32,404 nucleotides of DNA, taken from positions 1-32,404 of IMG/VR virus record IMGVR_UViG_3300006805_000092; one strand, written 5' to 3'. The stretch is from a virus. A program made the position numbers and the translations under genes. The notes under the pieces are model-generated. The model saw only the letters and a program-made list of their open reading frames with translations. It made no database searches and was not told where the DNA came from. Every line of letters starts with the position of its first letter. The first letter of the stretch is position 1. Shown here piece by piece: positions 7,370 through 15,076 of this stretch.

Positions 7370-7705
7370 ATGGCTGAAACAACAGCACCAGACACAATCA
7401 AAACACTTGAATTAGATGGCTACCAATTTGAGGTCGATACCGACCTGCTTGATGACGTAGATGCCTTTGCACTTATCAACAAGATTGAAAACCAAAACCA
7501 AATTACTGCTGTTGTGCCACTTATGCTATTCCTAGTTGGTCAAGAAGAGTGGAATAAAATGCGACAGCACTTTATTGATCTTGATGCCGAAGAAAACAAA
7601 GACCGCAAGCTCAGCAATGGTAAGGCTTACAAACCACGTATGCGTACTAAGAAGCTTGGCGAAATTTACCAAACAATCATCAAGAATTTTGACCCAAAAG
7701 ACTAA
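7370..7705 (+). CDS. Tail assembly chaperone, short (G) form
   Basis: 111 residues. The protein lies between the major tail protein and the tape measure, like lambda G and actinophage chaperones, which coat the tape measure during tail assembly. The body 'LDGYQFEVDTDLLDDVDAFALINKIEN' to 'VVPLMLFLVGQEEWNKMRQHF' is typical. The last codons contain the slippery heptamer C-CCA-AAA (7693-7699), and the stop at 7703 follows at once; the G form is the product when no slip occurs. Confidence 0.8.
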   Translation: MAETTAPDTIKTLELDGYQFEVDTDLLDDVDAFALINKIENQNQITAVVPLMLFLVGQEEWNKMRQHFIDLDAEENKDRKLSNGKAYKPRMRTKKLGEIYQTIIKNFDPKD

Positions 7706-8097
7706 CCCTCGCTAGGGTACGCTGGGAGTACCCTGACCAGCTTGAGGCAGACTTTCAACAATATTACGGCTTGGACATCGCAGAGGTATCGCCAGCACGA
7801 GCCTCACGTTTACTATTCCAGTTACCAGCAAGTTGCAGGCTGTTTGCAGCGATTGAACCGGCAATGCAGTGGGGCACAATGGAAGCCTTTACAAACAAGA
7901 TGGTATATTTGCTTGAGACTTTGGTGTGGCAAAATGGTTACGACCCTAAGAAAAAGGCTCAGCACAAAGCCAATAAGCCAAAGTTATTTGTACCGCCTTT
8001 TATGCAAAAGCCGGGCATTGATGCTGATAAGGTAGTGCATGATATTGATGACATTAAAGGCATTCTCGCCCGACCAAGGAGTGAAGCGGAGGCTTAA
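7370..8097 (+). CDS. Tail assembly chaperone, frameshift (GT) form
   Basis: Slipping by -1 on CCCAAAA (7693-7699) joins the G form to the downstream frame: after residue 110 the reading resumes at 7699 as 'RLTLARVRWEYPDQLEADFQ', then 'YYGLDIAEVSP', and ends at 8095-8097, giving about 242 residues. The WEYPDQLEADF...YYG segment is the usual T-domain signature of siphovirus chaperones. The downstream part has no ribosome site of its own at 7771, its first ATG, and its conserved sequence starts well before that ATG, which supports frameshifting. The GT form bridges tape measure and tube protein. Confidence 0.8.
7693..7734 (+). promoter_or_regulatory. -1 programmed frameshift site and downstream hairpin
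   Basis: The heptamer C-CCA-AAA fits X-XXY-YYZ in the zero frame. Downstream, AGGGTAC (7714-7720) pairs perfectly with GTACCCT (7728-7734) around a 7-base loop. A smaller CCCT/AGGG stem (7706-7717) could form instead, nearer to the slip site. The zero-frame stop lies between slip site and stem. Confidence 0.75.
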
Positions 8098-8101
8098 AAA
8101 C

Positions 8102-8247
8102 CACTCCCCTACTGTATACTTGACGAAGTAGTGAAAATATGGCAAAACGCTATATATGCCCTCCCCTACCGCCACTGGCACACTAGATATTGTGAAAAGC
8201 CCCAAAATAGGGGCTTTTTTGGCATATCAGTAGTGAGCAGGGGAGTG
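8102..8247 (+). repeat. Inverted and direct CTCCCCTAC repeats in an intergenic region
   Basis: The 192-base gap between the chaperone and gp10-like genes holds CACTCCCCT (8102-8110) matched by its complement AGGGGAGTG (8239-8247), and a direct copy of CTCCCCTAC at 8104-8112 and 8161-8169. A terminator hairpin sits inside. The long-range pairing could fold the whole region. A 15-codon frame starts at 8139 but lacks a ribosome site. Confidence 0.45.
8195..8220 (+). terminator. Terminator after the tail chaperones
   Basis: AAAAGCCCC (8195-8203) pairs with GGGGCTTTT (8210-8218) around AAAATA, followed by a T tract. The stem sequence is nearly the same as in the major tail terminator. Confidence 0.9.
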
Positions 8248-8276
8248 CCCCAATAGCATTGTTATGAAGAGTGCAC

Positions 8277-8282
8277 TATACT
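8277..8282 (+). promoter_or_regulatory. -10 element for a leaderless gene
   Basis: TATACT ends 7 bases before the ATG at 8290. There is no ribosome site, so the transcript should begin at the start codon. Confidence 0.5.
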
Positions 8283-8289
8283 AAGTGGT

Positions 8290-8580
8290 ATGAGTAAAGA
8301 TGTTGTATTCATACTAGATATTGAAGCCGCTTCTGTGATCCTCACTGACATGGTTGCACCTACGATTGAAAAGTCTGGCGAGGCTATTGCTTCACGTGCT
8401 CAATCAATGGCAGGTAGTATGAGTAGCGACCCACCGAACATCAGCGTATCAACGTCAGTGGGCACTGTGAAGCGTGGTAAACGTGCTATCGCCACTATCA
8501 CATCAACTGGCAATAGTGCCCATCAAAACTATGTAGGCTACATGGCTTTGCAAAAAGCTAAAGATGCTGGGCGTGTCTAA
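8290..8580 (+). CDS. HK97 gp10-like neck / head-tail protein
   Basis: 96 residues. It starts with 'FILDIEAASVILTDMVAPTIEKSGEAIASRAQSMAG', a helix typical of HK97 gp10-family neck proteins, followed by a beta region 'ISVSTSVGTVKRGKRAIATITSTGNSAHQNYVGYMALQKAKDAGR'. The final part matches the 'RarA.v.t.t..A...EA...aL..A.dAgR' ending of actinophage homologues. It is expressed from its own leaderless-type promoter and is separated from the other connectors, which is odd for this family. The assignment is by pattern only. Confidence 0.6.
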   Translation: MSKDVVFILDIEAASVILTDMVAPTIEKSGEAIASRAQSMAGSMSSDPPNISVSTSVGTVKRGKRAIATITSTGNSAHQNYVGYMALQKAKDAGRV

Positions 8581-8587
8581 CAGCTTA

Positions 8588-8596
8588 TGTTATAAT
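8588..8596 (+). promoter_or_regulatory. Extended -10 promoter of the tape-measure gene
   Basis: TGT-TATAAT with the flanks CTTATGTTATAATT..CAATATA, nearly the same as the upstream promoter of the portal gene (3831-3851). Confidence 0.7.
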
Positions 8597-8607
8597 TTGC
8601 AATATAA

Positions 8608-8667
8608 AACAACACGCCAACGGTTGCGGTAAAACTGGTTTAACTAACTGAAAGAAACGCAAACCAC
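8608..8667 (+). promoter_or_regulatory. Structured leader of the tape-measure gene
   Basis: Holds ACGGTTGCGGTAAAACTGG then TTTAA, aligned with the portal leader. A CGG/CTG stem with a G-U pair can form. The region before the ATG has only a weak ribosome site (GAAAG), so the leader itself may matter for translation. Confidence 0.4.
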
Positions 8668-10593
8668 ATGGCAGATATTGGATCAGCAACAGTACGAGTT
8701 ACCCCGAACATGTCGGGTATTCAGTCGAAAATTGCGGCTGGTTTTAAAGGCTCTGCTGGTCCAGCCACAGCCGCTCTTGGCGATGAGGTGGAAAAAAATA
8801 GTGGTCCGTTTCAGTCAGCTCTTGGCAAACTAGGCGGTTTTGCTAAGGCTGGTGGTGTCGCTATTGCGGCTGGCTTGGCTGCCGGTGCGGCAGGTCTCGC
8901 AGCACTTACTGGCAAAGCTTTAATGGCAGGTGCAGAGCTTGAACAGCAACTTGGTGGTGCTGAAGCTGTGTTTGGCGAATACGCAGATGGTATCAAGCAG
9001 GCTGCCGAAGATGCCTACTCGCAAGCTGGTTTGAGCCAAAACGAATTCTTGCAAGGTGCAAATAAAATGGGGTCGCTATTTCAGGGTGCAGGCTTTGACG
9101 TTCAAAGCTCTATGAAGATGTCAGCCGAAAGTATGCAACGTGCATCAGACATTGCCTCAATCATGGGTATAAGCACCACAGATGCACTTGAAGCCGTAAC
9201 CGGCATGGCTAAGGGTAACTTTACCATGATGGACAACTTAGGTGTTGCCATGAATGATACCGCTATTGGGGCGTACGCTGTCTCAAAGGGCATCAATAAG
9301 TCTACCGCTGCAATGTCTATTCAAGAAAAAGTTGGCTTGGCACAGCAGATGTTCATGGAAAAAACGGCAAAATATGCTGGTAACTACGCCAAAGAAAACC
9401 AAACACTTGCAGGGTCTCTTAACTCAACCAAAAAGGCATTTGAAAATCTTATGTCTGGTCAGGGTGATATTAGTGGCTTCACAGAGCTATTGGTTAATAC
9501 TATTGAAATCGCCATACCTCAAATTGTTGCCATACTGCCTAAATTAGTGCAAGGCATCGGTGCAACTCTTACCGCACTCGTGCCAGCAATATCAGCCGCA
9601 ATACCAACGCTTATACCTGCTCTCGTCAGTGCAGTTACAAGTCTTATTACAATGCTTGTTCAACAAATGCCTACGATTGTACAAACACTGCTACAAGCCC
9701 TCCCTACGGTCATTCAGGCATTCGTGCAGCTATTCTTAGCTATCGTGCAGGCTCTACCTCAAATCGTTACTGCAATCGCAAATGCCCTACCTACAATCAT
9801 TGAGACGATTGTTACTACCCTAACCTCGCCTGATTTCATTACATCTCTTCTCGAAGCGGCTATTAAACTGTTGCTCGCAATCGTTGAGGCAATACCAAAG
9901 ATTATTGTAGCATTGGTAGAAGCAATACCTACTATCATCGACAACATCATCAAGACGATTACTAAGCCTGCATTTATTACCATGATGATTGAGGGCACAG
10001 TTAAGCTCTTTATGGGTATTATTCAAGCAATACCGCAAATTATCGTCGCCATCGTAAAGGCTCTACCTCAAATCGTTAGGAGCATCGTAAATGCGTTTTC
10101 TAACCCCGATACTATTAGGCAACTTGCAAATGCTGGTGGCGACCTTATTAAAGGTTTGTGGAATGGCATTAAAGACCTTGGCTCATGGATCATGGACAAA
10201 ATTAAAGGCTTCTTGGGCGGTATTGTCGATGCCGTTAAGGCATTGTTTGGCATTCACTCACCATCAACAGTATTTGCTGACATCGGTGTAAATCTTAACA
10301 AAGGTCTCGCTAAGGGTATTGAGGGCAGTGCAGGGCTTGTTACGAAGTCAATGAATAACATGACAGATGATGCACTTTCTGCTGTTGTAAACCCTATGCT
10401 AAGTCCATCGGTCGCATTTGGTGGCAACTCAATGGGAATTGGCACAAGTAGCGGCAATACTACCACTCAAACAACTGCTATTGAAAATGTATACTTAGGT
10501 GATGCTAGTGCTGTAAAAGAGTTCTTTAATCAGCTTAACCAAGATACAATAAACGTAGGTATGGGTATTACACCGATACAGGGGGCAAACTAA
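8668..10593 (+). CDS. Tape measure protein
   Basis: 641 residues, the longest tail-module protein after the tail-tip gene. The N-terminus 'GSATVRVTPNMSGIQSKIAAGF' and the 'LEQQLGGAEAVFGEYADGIKQAAEDAYSQAGLSQNEF' region are typical of actinophage and TP901-like tape measures. Residues about 270-480 are hydrophobic with repeated 'LPxIVxAIxxAIPxI' units, the membrane-active part. Near residue 530 is 'GIHSPSTVFADIG', a common tape-measure motif (HSPS). At roughly 0.15 nm per residue it would give a tail near 100 nm; that figure is an extrapolation from other phages. Confidence 0.9.
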   Translation: MADIGSATVRVTPNMSGIQSKIAAGFKGSAGPATAALGDEVEKNSGPFQSALGKLGGFAKAGGVAIAAGLAAGAAGLAALTGKALMAGAELEQQLGGAEAVFGEYADGIKQAAEDAYSQAGLSQNEFLQGANKMGSLFQGAGFDVQSSMKMSAESMQRASDIASIMGISTTDALEAVTGMAKGNFTMMDNLGVAMNDTAIGAYAVSKGINKSTAAMSIQEKVGLAQQMFMEKTAKYAGNYAKENQTLAGSLNSTKKAFENLMSGQGDISGFTELLVNTIEIAIPQIVAILPKLVQGIGATLTALVPAISAAIPTLIPALVSAVTSLITMLVQQMPTIVQTLLQALPTVIQAFVQLFLAIVQALPQIVTAIANALPTIIETIVTTLTSPDFITSLLEAAIKLLLAIVEAIPKIIVALVEAIPTIIDNIIKTITKPAFITMMIEGTVKLFMGIIQAIPQIIVAIVKALPQIVRSIVNAFSNPDTIRQLANAGGDLIKGLWNGIKDLGSWIMDKIKGFLGGIVDAVKALFGIHSPSTVFADIGVNLNKGLAKGIEGSAGLVTKSMNNMTDDALSAVVNPMLSPSVAFGGNSMGIGTSSGNTTTQTTAIENVYLGDASAVKEFFNQLNQDTINVGMGITPIQGAN

Positions 10594-11384
10594 TGAACGG
10601 CAATGTAACATTTGACAGTCATGACTTAAATACATTCGACCCTACTACAAGGGTGGGAATTCTTATTAATGCAATCAACCACGCTAATATACCTACGCAG
10701 AATACTCCCCTTTTTGTAATTGCAGATGCTAATAAGAGTTCAATACCAGCCATTACACACGATAACAAGATTATTACCCTCTCTGGCTCGCTCGCTCACA
10801 CCACAGAGGCTAACTTAGATAATCTCATTGATACTTTTAAGGGCTACTTTAATGGCATCTCTAAAACGCTTTCTATCGCCTACGGCTCTGGCAATCGCCT
10901 CTATACGGCAACTAAAAACGCACTGACTATCACCCGACAGAATACAGCAAAATACGCAAACTTTGAACTTACGTTTATTTGTACTGATCCGTTTGGTCGT
11001 GATGAGGCAATTACAAGTATTACCAATAGCCTAAACTACACATCTGCAACCCTAACTGTAACACCGACAATTGGTGGTAACGCTCCTGTTCAGTACCCTA
11101 TCATTACACTTACTATTGATGCACTGACCGGCACTGGCGACTATGTGCAAATAACCAATAACAACAACGACCAGCAAATGCTTCTCTACGGCTTCAACCT
11201 CACAGCAGGTGCGGTGATTGTAATTGATACCTTTACTCGTATCGTAACCATCAACGGCGATGAAGTTGATTACAGGGGTACATTCCTAGAACTCTCGCCG
11301 GGTGCACAGTCTATTACGTATACAGACGGTTTTACTACTCGAACTGTAGATATTGTGATTGGCTACTACAAGAGGTGGTTGTAA
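10593..11384 (+). CDS. Distal tail protein (Dit)
   Basis: 263 residues, directly after the tape measure with a one-base overlap (TAATG), the standard place for Dit. The sequence has the Sipho_tail two-domain look: an N-terminal beta domain with 'DSHDLNTFDPTTRVGILINAINHANIP', 'FKGYFNGISKTLSIAYGSGNRLYTATK', and 'YANFELTFICTDPFGRD' closing the first domain near residue 135. A C-terminal galectin-like domain follows. Dit hexamers form the hub that links tube and tail tip. Confidence 0.8.
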   Translation: MNGNVTFDSHDLNTFDPTTRVGILINAINHANIPTQNTPLFVIADANKSSIPAITHDNKIITLSGSLAHTTEANLDNLIDTFKGYFNGISKTLSIAYGSGNRLYTATKNALTITRQNTAKYANFELTFICTDPFGRDEAITSITNSLNYTSATLTVTPTIGGNAPVQYPIITLTIDALTGTGDYVQITNNNNDQQMLLYGFNLTAGAVIVIDTFTRIVTINGDEVDYRGTFLELSPGAQSITYTDGFTTRTVDIVIGYYKRWL

Positions 11385-11385
11385 T

Positions 11386-13605
11386 ATGCAACAGAATTTT
11401 GAAATTCGTGTACTCCCAACGAGCGGTACACAAGCCGCTGGTGGCTATTGGTCAAACCCTAGCAGAATTACCGCAGACGATGGCTCGGAAGCAAGCTATT
11501 TTCAAGGGTCTGGTAGCCCTGCTAAAAACCTCATAGCCTCTGGCTTCCCTATTCCTACTTTGCCGCCCGGTGCAGTTGTAGATGGTCTTGCCCTAAATAT
11601 TAAGCAAGTTATCACATCAATACCGCCAGAGATTACCGTTTTGCCAGTTGCCTTGAACATAGCAGGCTCATCAACAAAGACAATTGTATTTAATGGTCTT
11701 ACAGGTGGTCCAGAAGATAAATGGGGCTTGAGCACCATTACTCAGTCTGACCTCAATAACCTACAGGTACTCATTAACGCTACGTCAATCGGTGGTGTGA
11801 GCGGTAGCCTTTATATCGACTGTGTTTACGTTATTGTGTACTGGCATATCGAGTTGCCAAATGCACCAGCAGATGTACCAACGAGGGTTGATTACAAGGT
11901 TTACTCAAACGATATGGTTTACCTAGGCAACCTACCAGATGTATCTAGTAGGCTTGCTTTCAGCCAAGACATCAACAGTGCAGGCTCTTCTATTGAGATT
12001 AACTGTGGTCGCTTTATTCAAAACGAAATCATCACAGATGTACTACAAACAGAGGCGAGTACCGATATTCTCACCGAAGATAACGAAACAATCTTAACTG
12101 AGTTCAATGACCAAAAGATTGCATTAGGTAGTTCAGATGATCGGGTGCTCTATAAGAATGGCAACCGTATCAAGGTGGTGTTGTATAACTACTGGTATCC
12201 TAATGGCAAGATTATGTTTAGCGGTCAAGTGAACAAACTTTCACTATCTTATGGTGGCGACTATAGCGTAAAGATGCTTGTTTATAGCGATGGTATTGAC
12301 CTCGATAACTACCTGCTTCAACCCGAAAGCTCATTTTCATATACAAATGATGCAGTACAGACTACCAGCAATGCTACGTATGATGTTACTGGTGCGATCA
12401 TGGGCGGTGGCGGTAAGGGTGGTGGTCTAACAAACTGGACTATCATAGGTCAGAAATTTAGAACAGGCAGTATTGAACGTATCGGTGCTATTAAGGTGTA
12501 CGGCTACGGTGCGGCAAACCTTATATGTACTCTTTATGATAGTGCTGGTTTGGTTGTGCTTGCTACAGCAAAAGCCTCAGCACCGTCTGTTGCCGGTCAA
12601 ATAACATTCTACTTTACAGTGCCAGTTGAGGTGTCGCAAAACACCCTCTATTACTTTGCCATTTCAGTAGACCCGGCAGGAATGCCAAAAGATACTAGCA
12701 CGAGTGCAACTCTGTACAGAAATACTGCAAATGTCTATGCAGATGGTGATGCATACATCTCTACCAACACTGCCCCTACGTGGTCTACCTCAATCGGTGG
12801 CGATATGTATTTCATCACTCAAAGTGCATCACTTGGTAATACTACTGTAACCTACACGAGCCAAGACCCAATTACAGGAATGGTAGCACCAGCTCTTGCT
12901 GGCTACAATGTAAAGGGTGGTCTAATTACTGCACGAGACCTCACACCAGCAGGCTTAACGCTCACGTATGCATTTAATAGCAGTACAATCTTTGAGGTGA
13001 TAAAAAAGGCACTAGAGCTTTCGCCAGTTGGCTATTACTCGTACATCGACTTAGGTACTGCCGAAATAGACATTGATAACGCTTCAACAACCGCAGACTT
13101 TGTAGTTACGAGGGGCAAGAACATTAATAAGCTCGATCTTGTGCTTACTATCGAGAACGTGAGCAATATATTGTTGCTCGCTGGTGGTGATACAGGTGGT
13201 GGCGATAACCTGCTACGCACTTACAATGACCCAATCAGTATTGATAAGTTTGGCTCTCGAACACGCTTTAAGTCAGATAATCGTGTAACACTTACCGCTA
13301 CCGCAGATGCAACTGGTGAAACCTATATTGAAGAAAATTCAAGCGAGCAACAAGAAACAAGTATTACTGTACTTAATACCGATATGGACATCACACTACT
13401 TACACCGGGCAAGACAATCGGCTTTAGGAACTTTGGGCAGTTGATAGATAGCCTTGTGCTTCAAATCTCTAGGCGTGAATACAACCCCGACAGTGTAACA
13501 CTTACGCTTGGTCGCTTGCCGGTCCGAATGAATGACGTTATTGCTGGCATTAACCTAGCAATGAAATATCAAGAAACTTACAATAACCCAACATCGCCAA
13601 GTTGA
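11386..13605 (+). CDS. Tail-tip / baseplate protein with jelly-roll domains
   Basis: 739 residues from the ATG at 11386, preceded by AGAGGTGG at 7 bases; the frame is open further upstream but only across the Dit gene. Residues 1-165 form a beta domain ('GGYWSNPSRITADDGSEASYF', then 'FPIPTLPPGAVVDGLALNIKQ') of a type found on surface proteins. Then comes a Tal-like hub region ('DMVYLGNLPDVSSRLAFSQDIN'). An inserted beta domain (about 345-440, 'SIERIGAIKVYGYGAANLIC') resembles carbohydrate-binding modules. The C-terminal 'LVLQISRREYNPDSVTLTLGRLP' is typical of tail hub proteins. It probably contacts the host surface. Confidence 0.7.
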   Translation: MQQNFEIRVLPTSGTQAAGGYWSNPSRITADDGSEASYFQGSGSPAKNLIASGFPIPTLPPGAVVDGLALNIKQVITSIPPEITVLPVALNIAGSSTKTIVFNGLTGGPEDKWGLSTITQSDLNNLQVLINATSIGGVSGSLYIDCVYVIVYWHIELPNAPADVPTRVDYKVYSNDMVYLGNLPDVSSRLAFSQDINSAGSSIEINCGRFIQNEIITDVLQTEASTDILTEDNETILTEFNDQKIALGSSDDRVLYKNGNRIKVVLYNYWYPNGKIMFSGQVNKLSLSYGGDYSVKMLVYSDGIDLDNYLLQPESSFSYTNDAVQTTSNATYDVTGAIMGGGGKGGGLTNWTIIGQKFRTGSIERIGAIKVYGYGAANLICTLYDSAGLVVLATAKASAPSVAGQITFYFTVPVEVSQNTLYYFAISVDPAGMPKDTSTSATLYRNTANVYADGDAYISTNTAPTWSTSIGGDMYFITQSASLGNTTVTYTSQDPITGMVAPALAGYNVKGGLITARDLTPAGLTLTYAFNSSTIFEVIKKALELSPVGYYSYIDLGTAEIDIDNASTTADFVVTRGKNINKLDLVLTIENVSNILLLAGGDTGGGDNLLRTYNDPISIDKFGSRTRFKSDNRVTLTATADATGETYIEENSSEQQETSITVLNTDMDITLLTPGKTIGFRNFGQLIDSLVLQISRREYNPDSVTLTLGRLPVRMNDVIAGINLAMKYQETYNNPTSPS

Positions 13606-13614
13606 TGATATAAT
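13606..13614 (+). promoter_or_regulatory. Extended -10 promoter of the fibre gene
   Basis: TGA-TATAAT overlaps the stop codon of the tail-tip gene. AAGGA at 13621-13625 serves as ribosome site 9 bases before the start. Confidence 0.65.
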
Positions 13615-13634
13615 AACCATAAGGAATAAAAACC

Positions 13635-14324
13635 ATGCCAAAGATTAGTGCTTTACCCAATCTTACGACACCTGACGGAGCTGATGAGCTACCGATTAAT
13701 GATGTTAGTGCAACGACTACTAAGAAGTTTACGCTAACCATTCTTAAAGAGTGGCTACAGGCTATCACATCATTCGTTACTCGCACAATGATTACGAATG
13801 CAGCGGTTGATAAAACAAAGATTGACTTTACTACCGCTGGTGGCGTTTGGTGGGAAGAGCTTGCACGTGTTACGGCATCTACCGCAGTATCATCACAGAC
13901 GACACCGACCTTTACCGCCAAGAAATACCTTATGATTATAAACGTGTGGATACCTAGCGGTGGTGGTAACGCTGCAAACATTCGATTTAATGGCGATAGC
14001 GGTAATAATTATAACTTTAGGTATAACAGTAATGGTGGTACTGAAAACAGTTCAGTTAGCCAAAATACCATGTCATCTGGTAGTGCAGACAGCGGAACAA
14101 TAGGGCTTGATATTCGAGAAATTATTAACATTGCAAATAAAGAAAAGCTTGTTGTATATCATGAAGTTGTTAGCAAGGCAACTGGTGCCGCGACCTCACC
14201 AGACCGTTACGAACTTGCTGGCAAATGGGTGAATACCAGTGCAGCTATTACATCTATTACGCAGTTTGCATCTGGTAATAACTTGGGTGCAGGCAGTGAA
14301 TTAATTGTATTGGGTCATGATTAG
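13635..14324 (+). CDS. Tail fibre / receptor-binding-like protein
   Basis: 229 residues. The N-terminal 'KISALPNLTTPDGADELPINDVSATTTKKFTLTILKEWL' is the collar seen on many phage fibre and tailspike proteins. A beta-rich Gly/Ser/Asn region follows, and the C-terminus 'GAGSELIVLGHD' is a frequent ending of compact receptor-binding domains. It is short for a fibre, so it probably forms a trimeric head on the tail tip. Its own promoter and position after the tail-tip gene fit adsorption. Confidence 0.7.
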   Translation: MPKISALPNLTTPDGADELPINDVSATTTKKFTLTILKEWLQAITSFVTRTMITNAAVDKTKIDFTTAGGVWWEELARVTASTAVSSQTTPTFTAKKYLMIINVWIPSGGGNAANIRFNGDSGNNYNFRYNSNGGTENSSVSQNTMSSGSADSGTIGLDIREIINIANKEKLVVYHEVVSKATGAATSPDRYELAGKWVNTSAAITSITQFASGNNLGAGSELIVLGHD

Positions 14325-14335
14325 GAGTAAATAAA

Positions 14336-14629
14336 ATGAGTACACAATCATTCGGAACAGCACCAGAAGCACCACGAGACTTTGCACAAGAGCTTATTGA
14401 CCTTGTTGGCTTTAGCTTCCCTTTTAATATTACTACTCAGGCTGGAAAGCTATACACCGTTGATTATGAGACTGAATGGAAATCTGGCGGTACTGAGCCG
14501 GTTGAAGTAATTGATGAAAAGACCCAAGAGGTTACTACAATCTATCAAGAAAACTACGAAGAGCGTAAGTTATCTAAGTCTGACATTAAGAAAATCAATC
14601 AGTGGATTAACGATAACATCGAGCAGTAA
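14336..14629 (+). CDS. Small tail-region protein, unknown
   Basis: 97 residues, acidic, with no membrane segment. AGGAG at 14323-14327 lies 8 bases before the ATG. The mixture of 'FPFNITTQAGKLYTVDYETEWK' strands and a helical, charged end ('KSDIKKINQWINDNIEQ') does not match a family I know. It sits between the fibre and an HNH gene and is abutted by the HNH start codon, so it may be a fibre chaperone or a minor tail protein. Confidence 0.55.
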   Translation: MSTQSFGTAPEAPRDFAQELIDLVGFSFPFNITTQAGKLYTVDYETEWKSGGTEPVEVIDEKTQEVTTIYQENYEERKLSKSDIKKINQWINDNIEQ

Positions 14630-14941
14630 ATGGACGTACCAGAGCGTAAGCCGAAGCTTAGCGGTCGTGAATGGGACGCAGCAAGAAAACGTGCTATTGC
14701 CAGCCTTGATGCCGTATGTGCTATCTGCCATCGCCCCATTGACCTTGAAGCCCCTATGCATACAGCCTTTGCAGTTGAGGTAGACCATATTGTGCCTCGA
14801 TCACGTGGCGGTGCTTTATACGCACTTGATAACCTGCAACTCACCCACCATTCATGCAATCGCAAGAAAGGTGCTAAGATGTCATCTGATTACGATGGCG
14901 AGGCTAGCGTAAACCCATTCCCCCACTCTCACGACTGGTAA
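14630..14941 (+). CDS. HNH endonuclease
   Basis: 103 residues with the complete HNH core: Cys-x-x-Cys ('CAICHRP'), 'VEVDHIVPRSRGG' (catalytic Asp-His), 'ALDNLQLTHHSCNRKKGAK' (Asn and the second zinc ligands). The N-terminal 'LSGREWDAARKRAIASLDAVC' is the usual lead-in of phage-type HNH nucleases that work with terminase in cos cleavage. Here the gene is 3 kb from the terminase genes and next to tail genes, so a packaging or a homing role are both possible. Confidence 0.85.
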   Translation: MDVPERKPKLSGREWDAARKRAIASLDAVCAICHRPIDLEAPMHTAFAVEVDHIVPRSRGGALYALDNLQLTHHSCNRKKGAKMSSDYDGEASVNPFPHSHDW

Positions 14942-14951
14942 TTACGATACG

Positions 14952-14960
14952 TGCTATAAT
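14952..14960 (+). promoter_or_regulatory. Extended -10 promoter of the lysis operon
   Basis: TGC-TATAAT in the short gap after the HNH gene. It drives the 28-residue peptide, the endolysin and the holin. Confidence 0.7.
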
Positions 14961-14989
14961 GCTTATATAAAGCTAATTGGAGGGTTTTT

Positions 14990-15076
14990 ATGTCTGACGT
15001 AGAAAACAATACACCAGAAATCAGCGAAGAGGCACTTGCTGCTTACGTACCTGAGCAAGAAGAGGTAGAAGAATAA
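14990..15076 (+). CDS. 28-residue acidic peptide ahead of the endolysin
   Basis: Starts with ATG 7 bases after GGAGG (14979-14983), reads 'MSDVENNTPEISEEALAAYV' then a Glu-rich end, and stops in a TAATG overlap with the endolysin start. It contains eleven Glu or Asp residues and no basic ones. The strong ribosome site and the coupling suggest it is translated and sets endolysin synthesis. It could be a leader peptide or a small regulator. No family is known. Confidence 0.6.
   Translation: MSDVENNTPEISEEALAAYVPEQEEVEE

Noticed and set aside
7714-7741. H-type pseudoknot after the frameshift site (loop GCTGG pairing with CCAGC at 7737-7741)
   Set aside because: The connecting loops would be 0 and 2 bases, too short to cross 7- and 5-bp stems. 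A simple hairpin is kept instead.
8139-8186. 15-codon frame with a Pro-rich end
   Set aside because: No ribosome site, no leaderless promoter at the right distance and no family; too short to support.
9759-10038. Minus-strand frames inside the tape measure gene
   Set aside because: They are the complements of the repetitive hydrophobic part of the tape measure; low-complexity and without start signals.
14599-14865. Minus-strand frame of 88 codons opposite the HNH gene
   Set aside because: It is the complement of a conserved HNH coding region and has no ribosome site.
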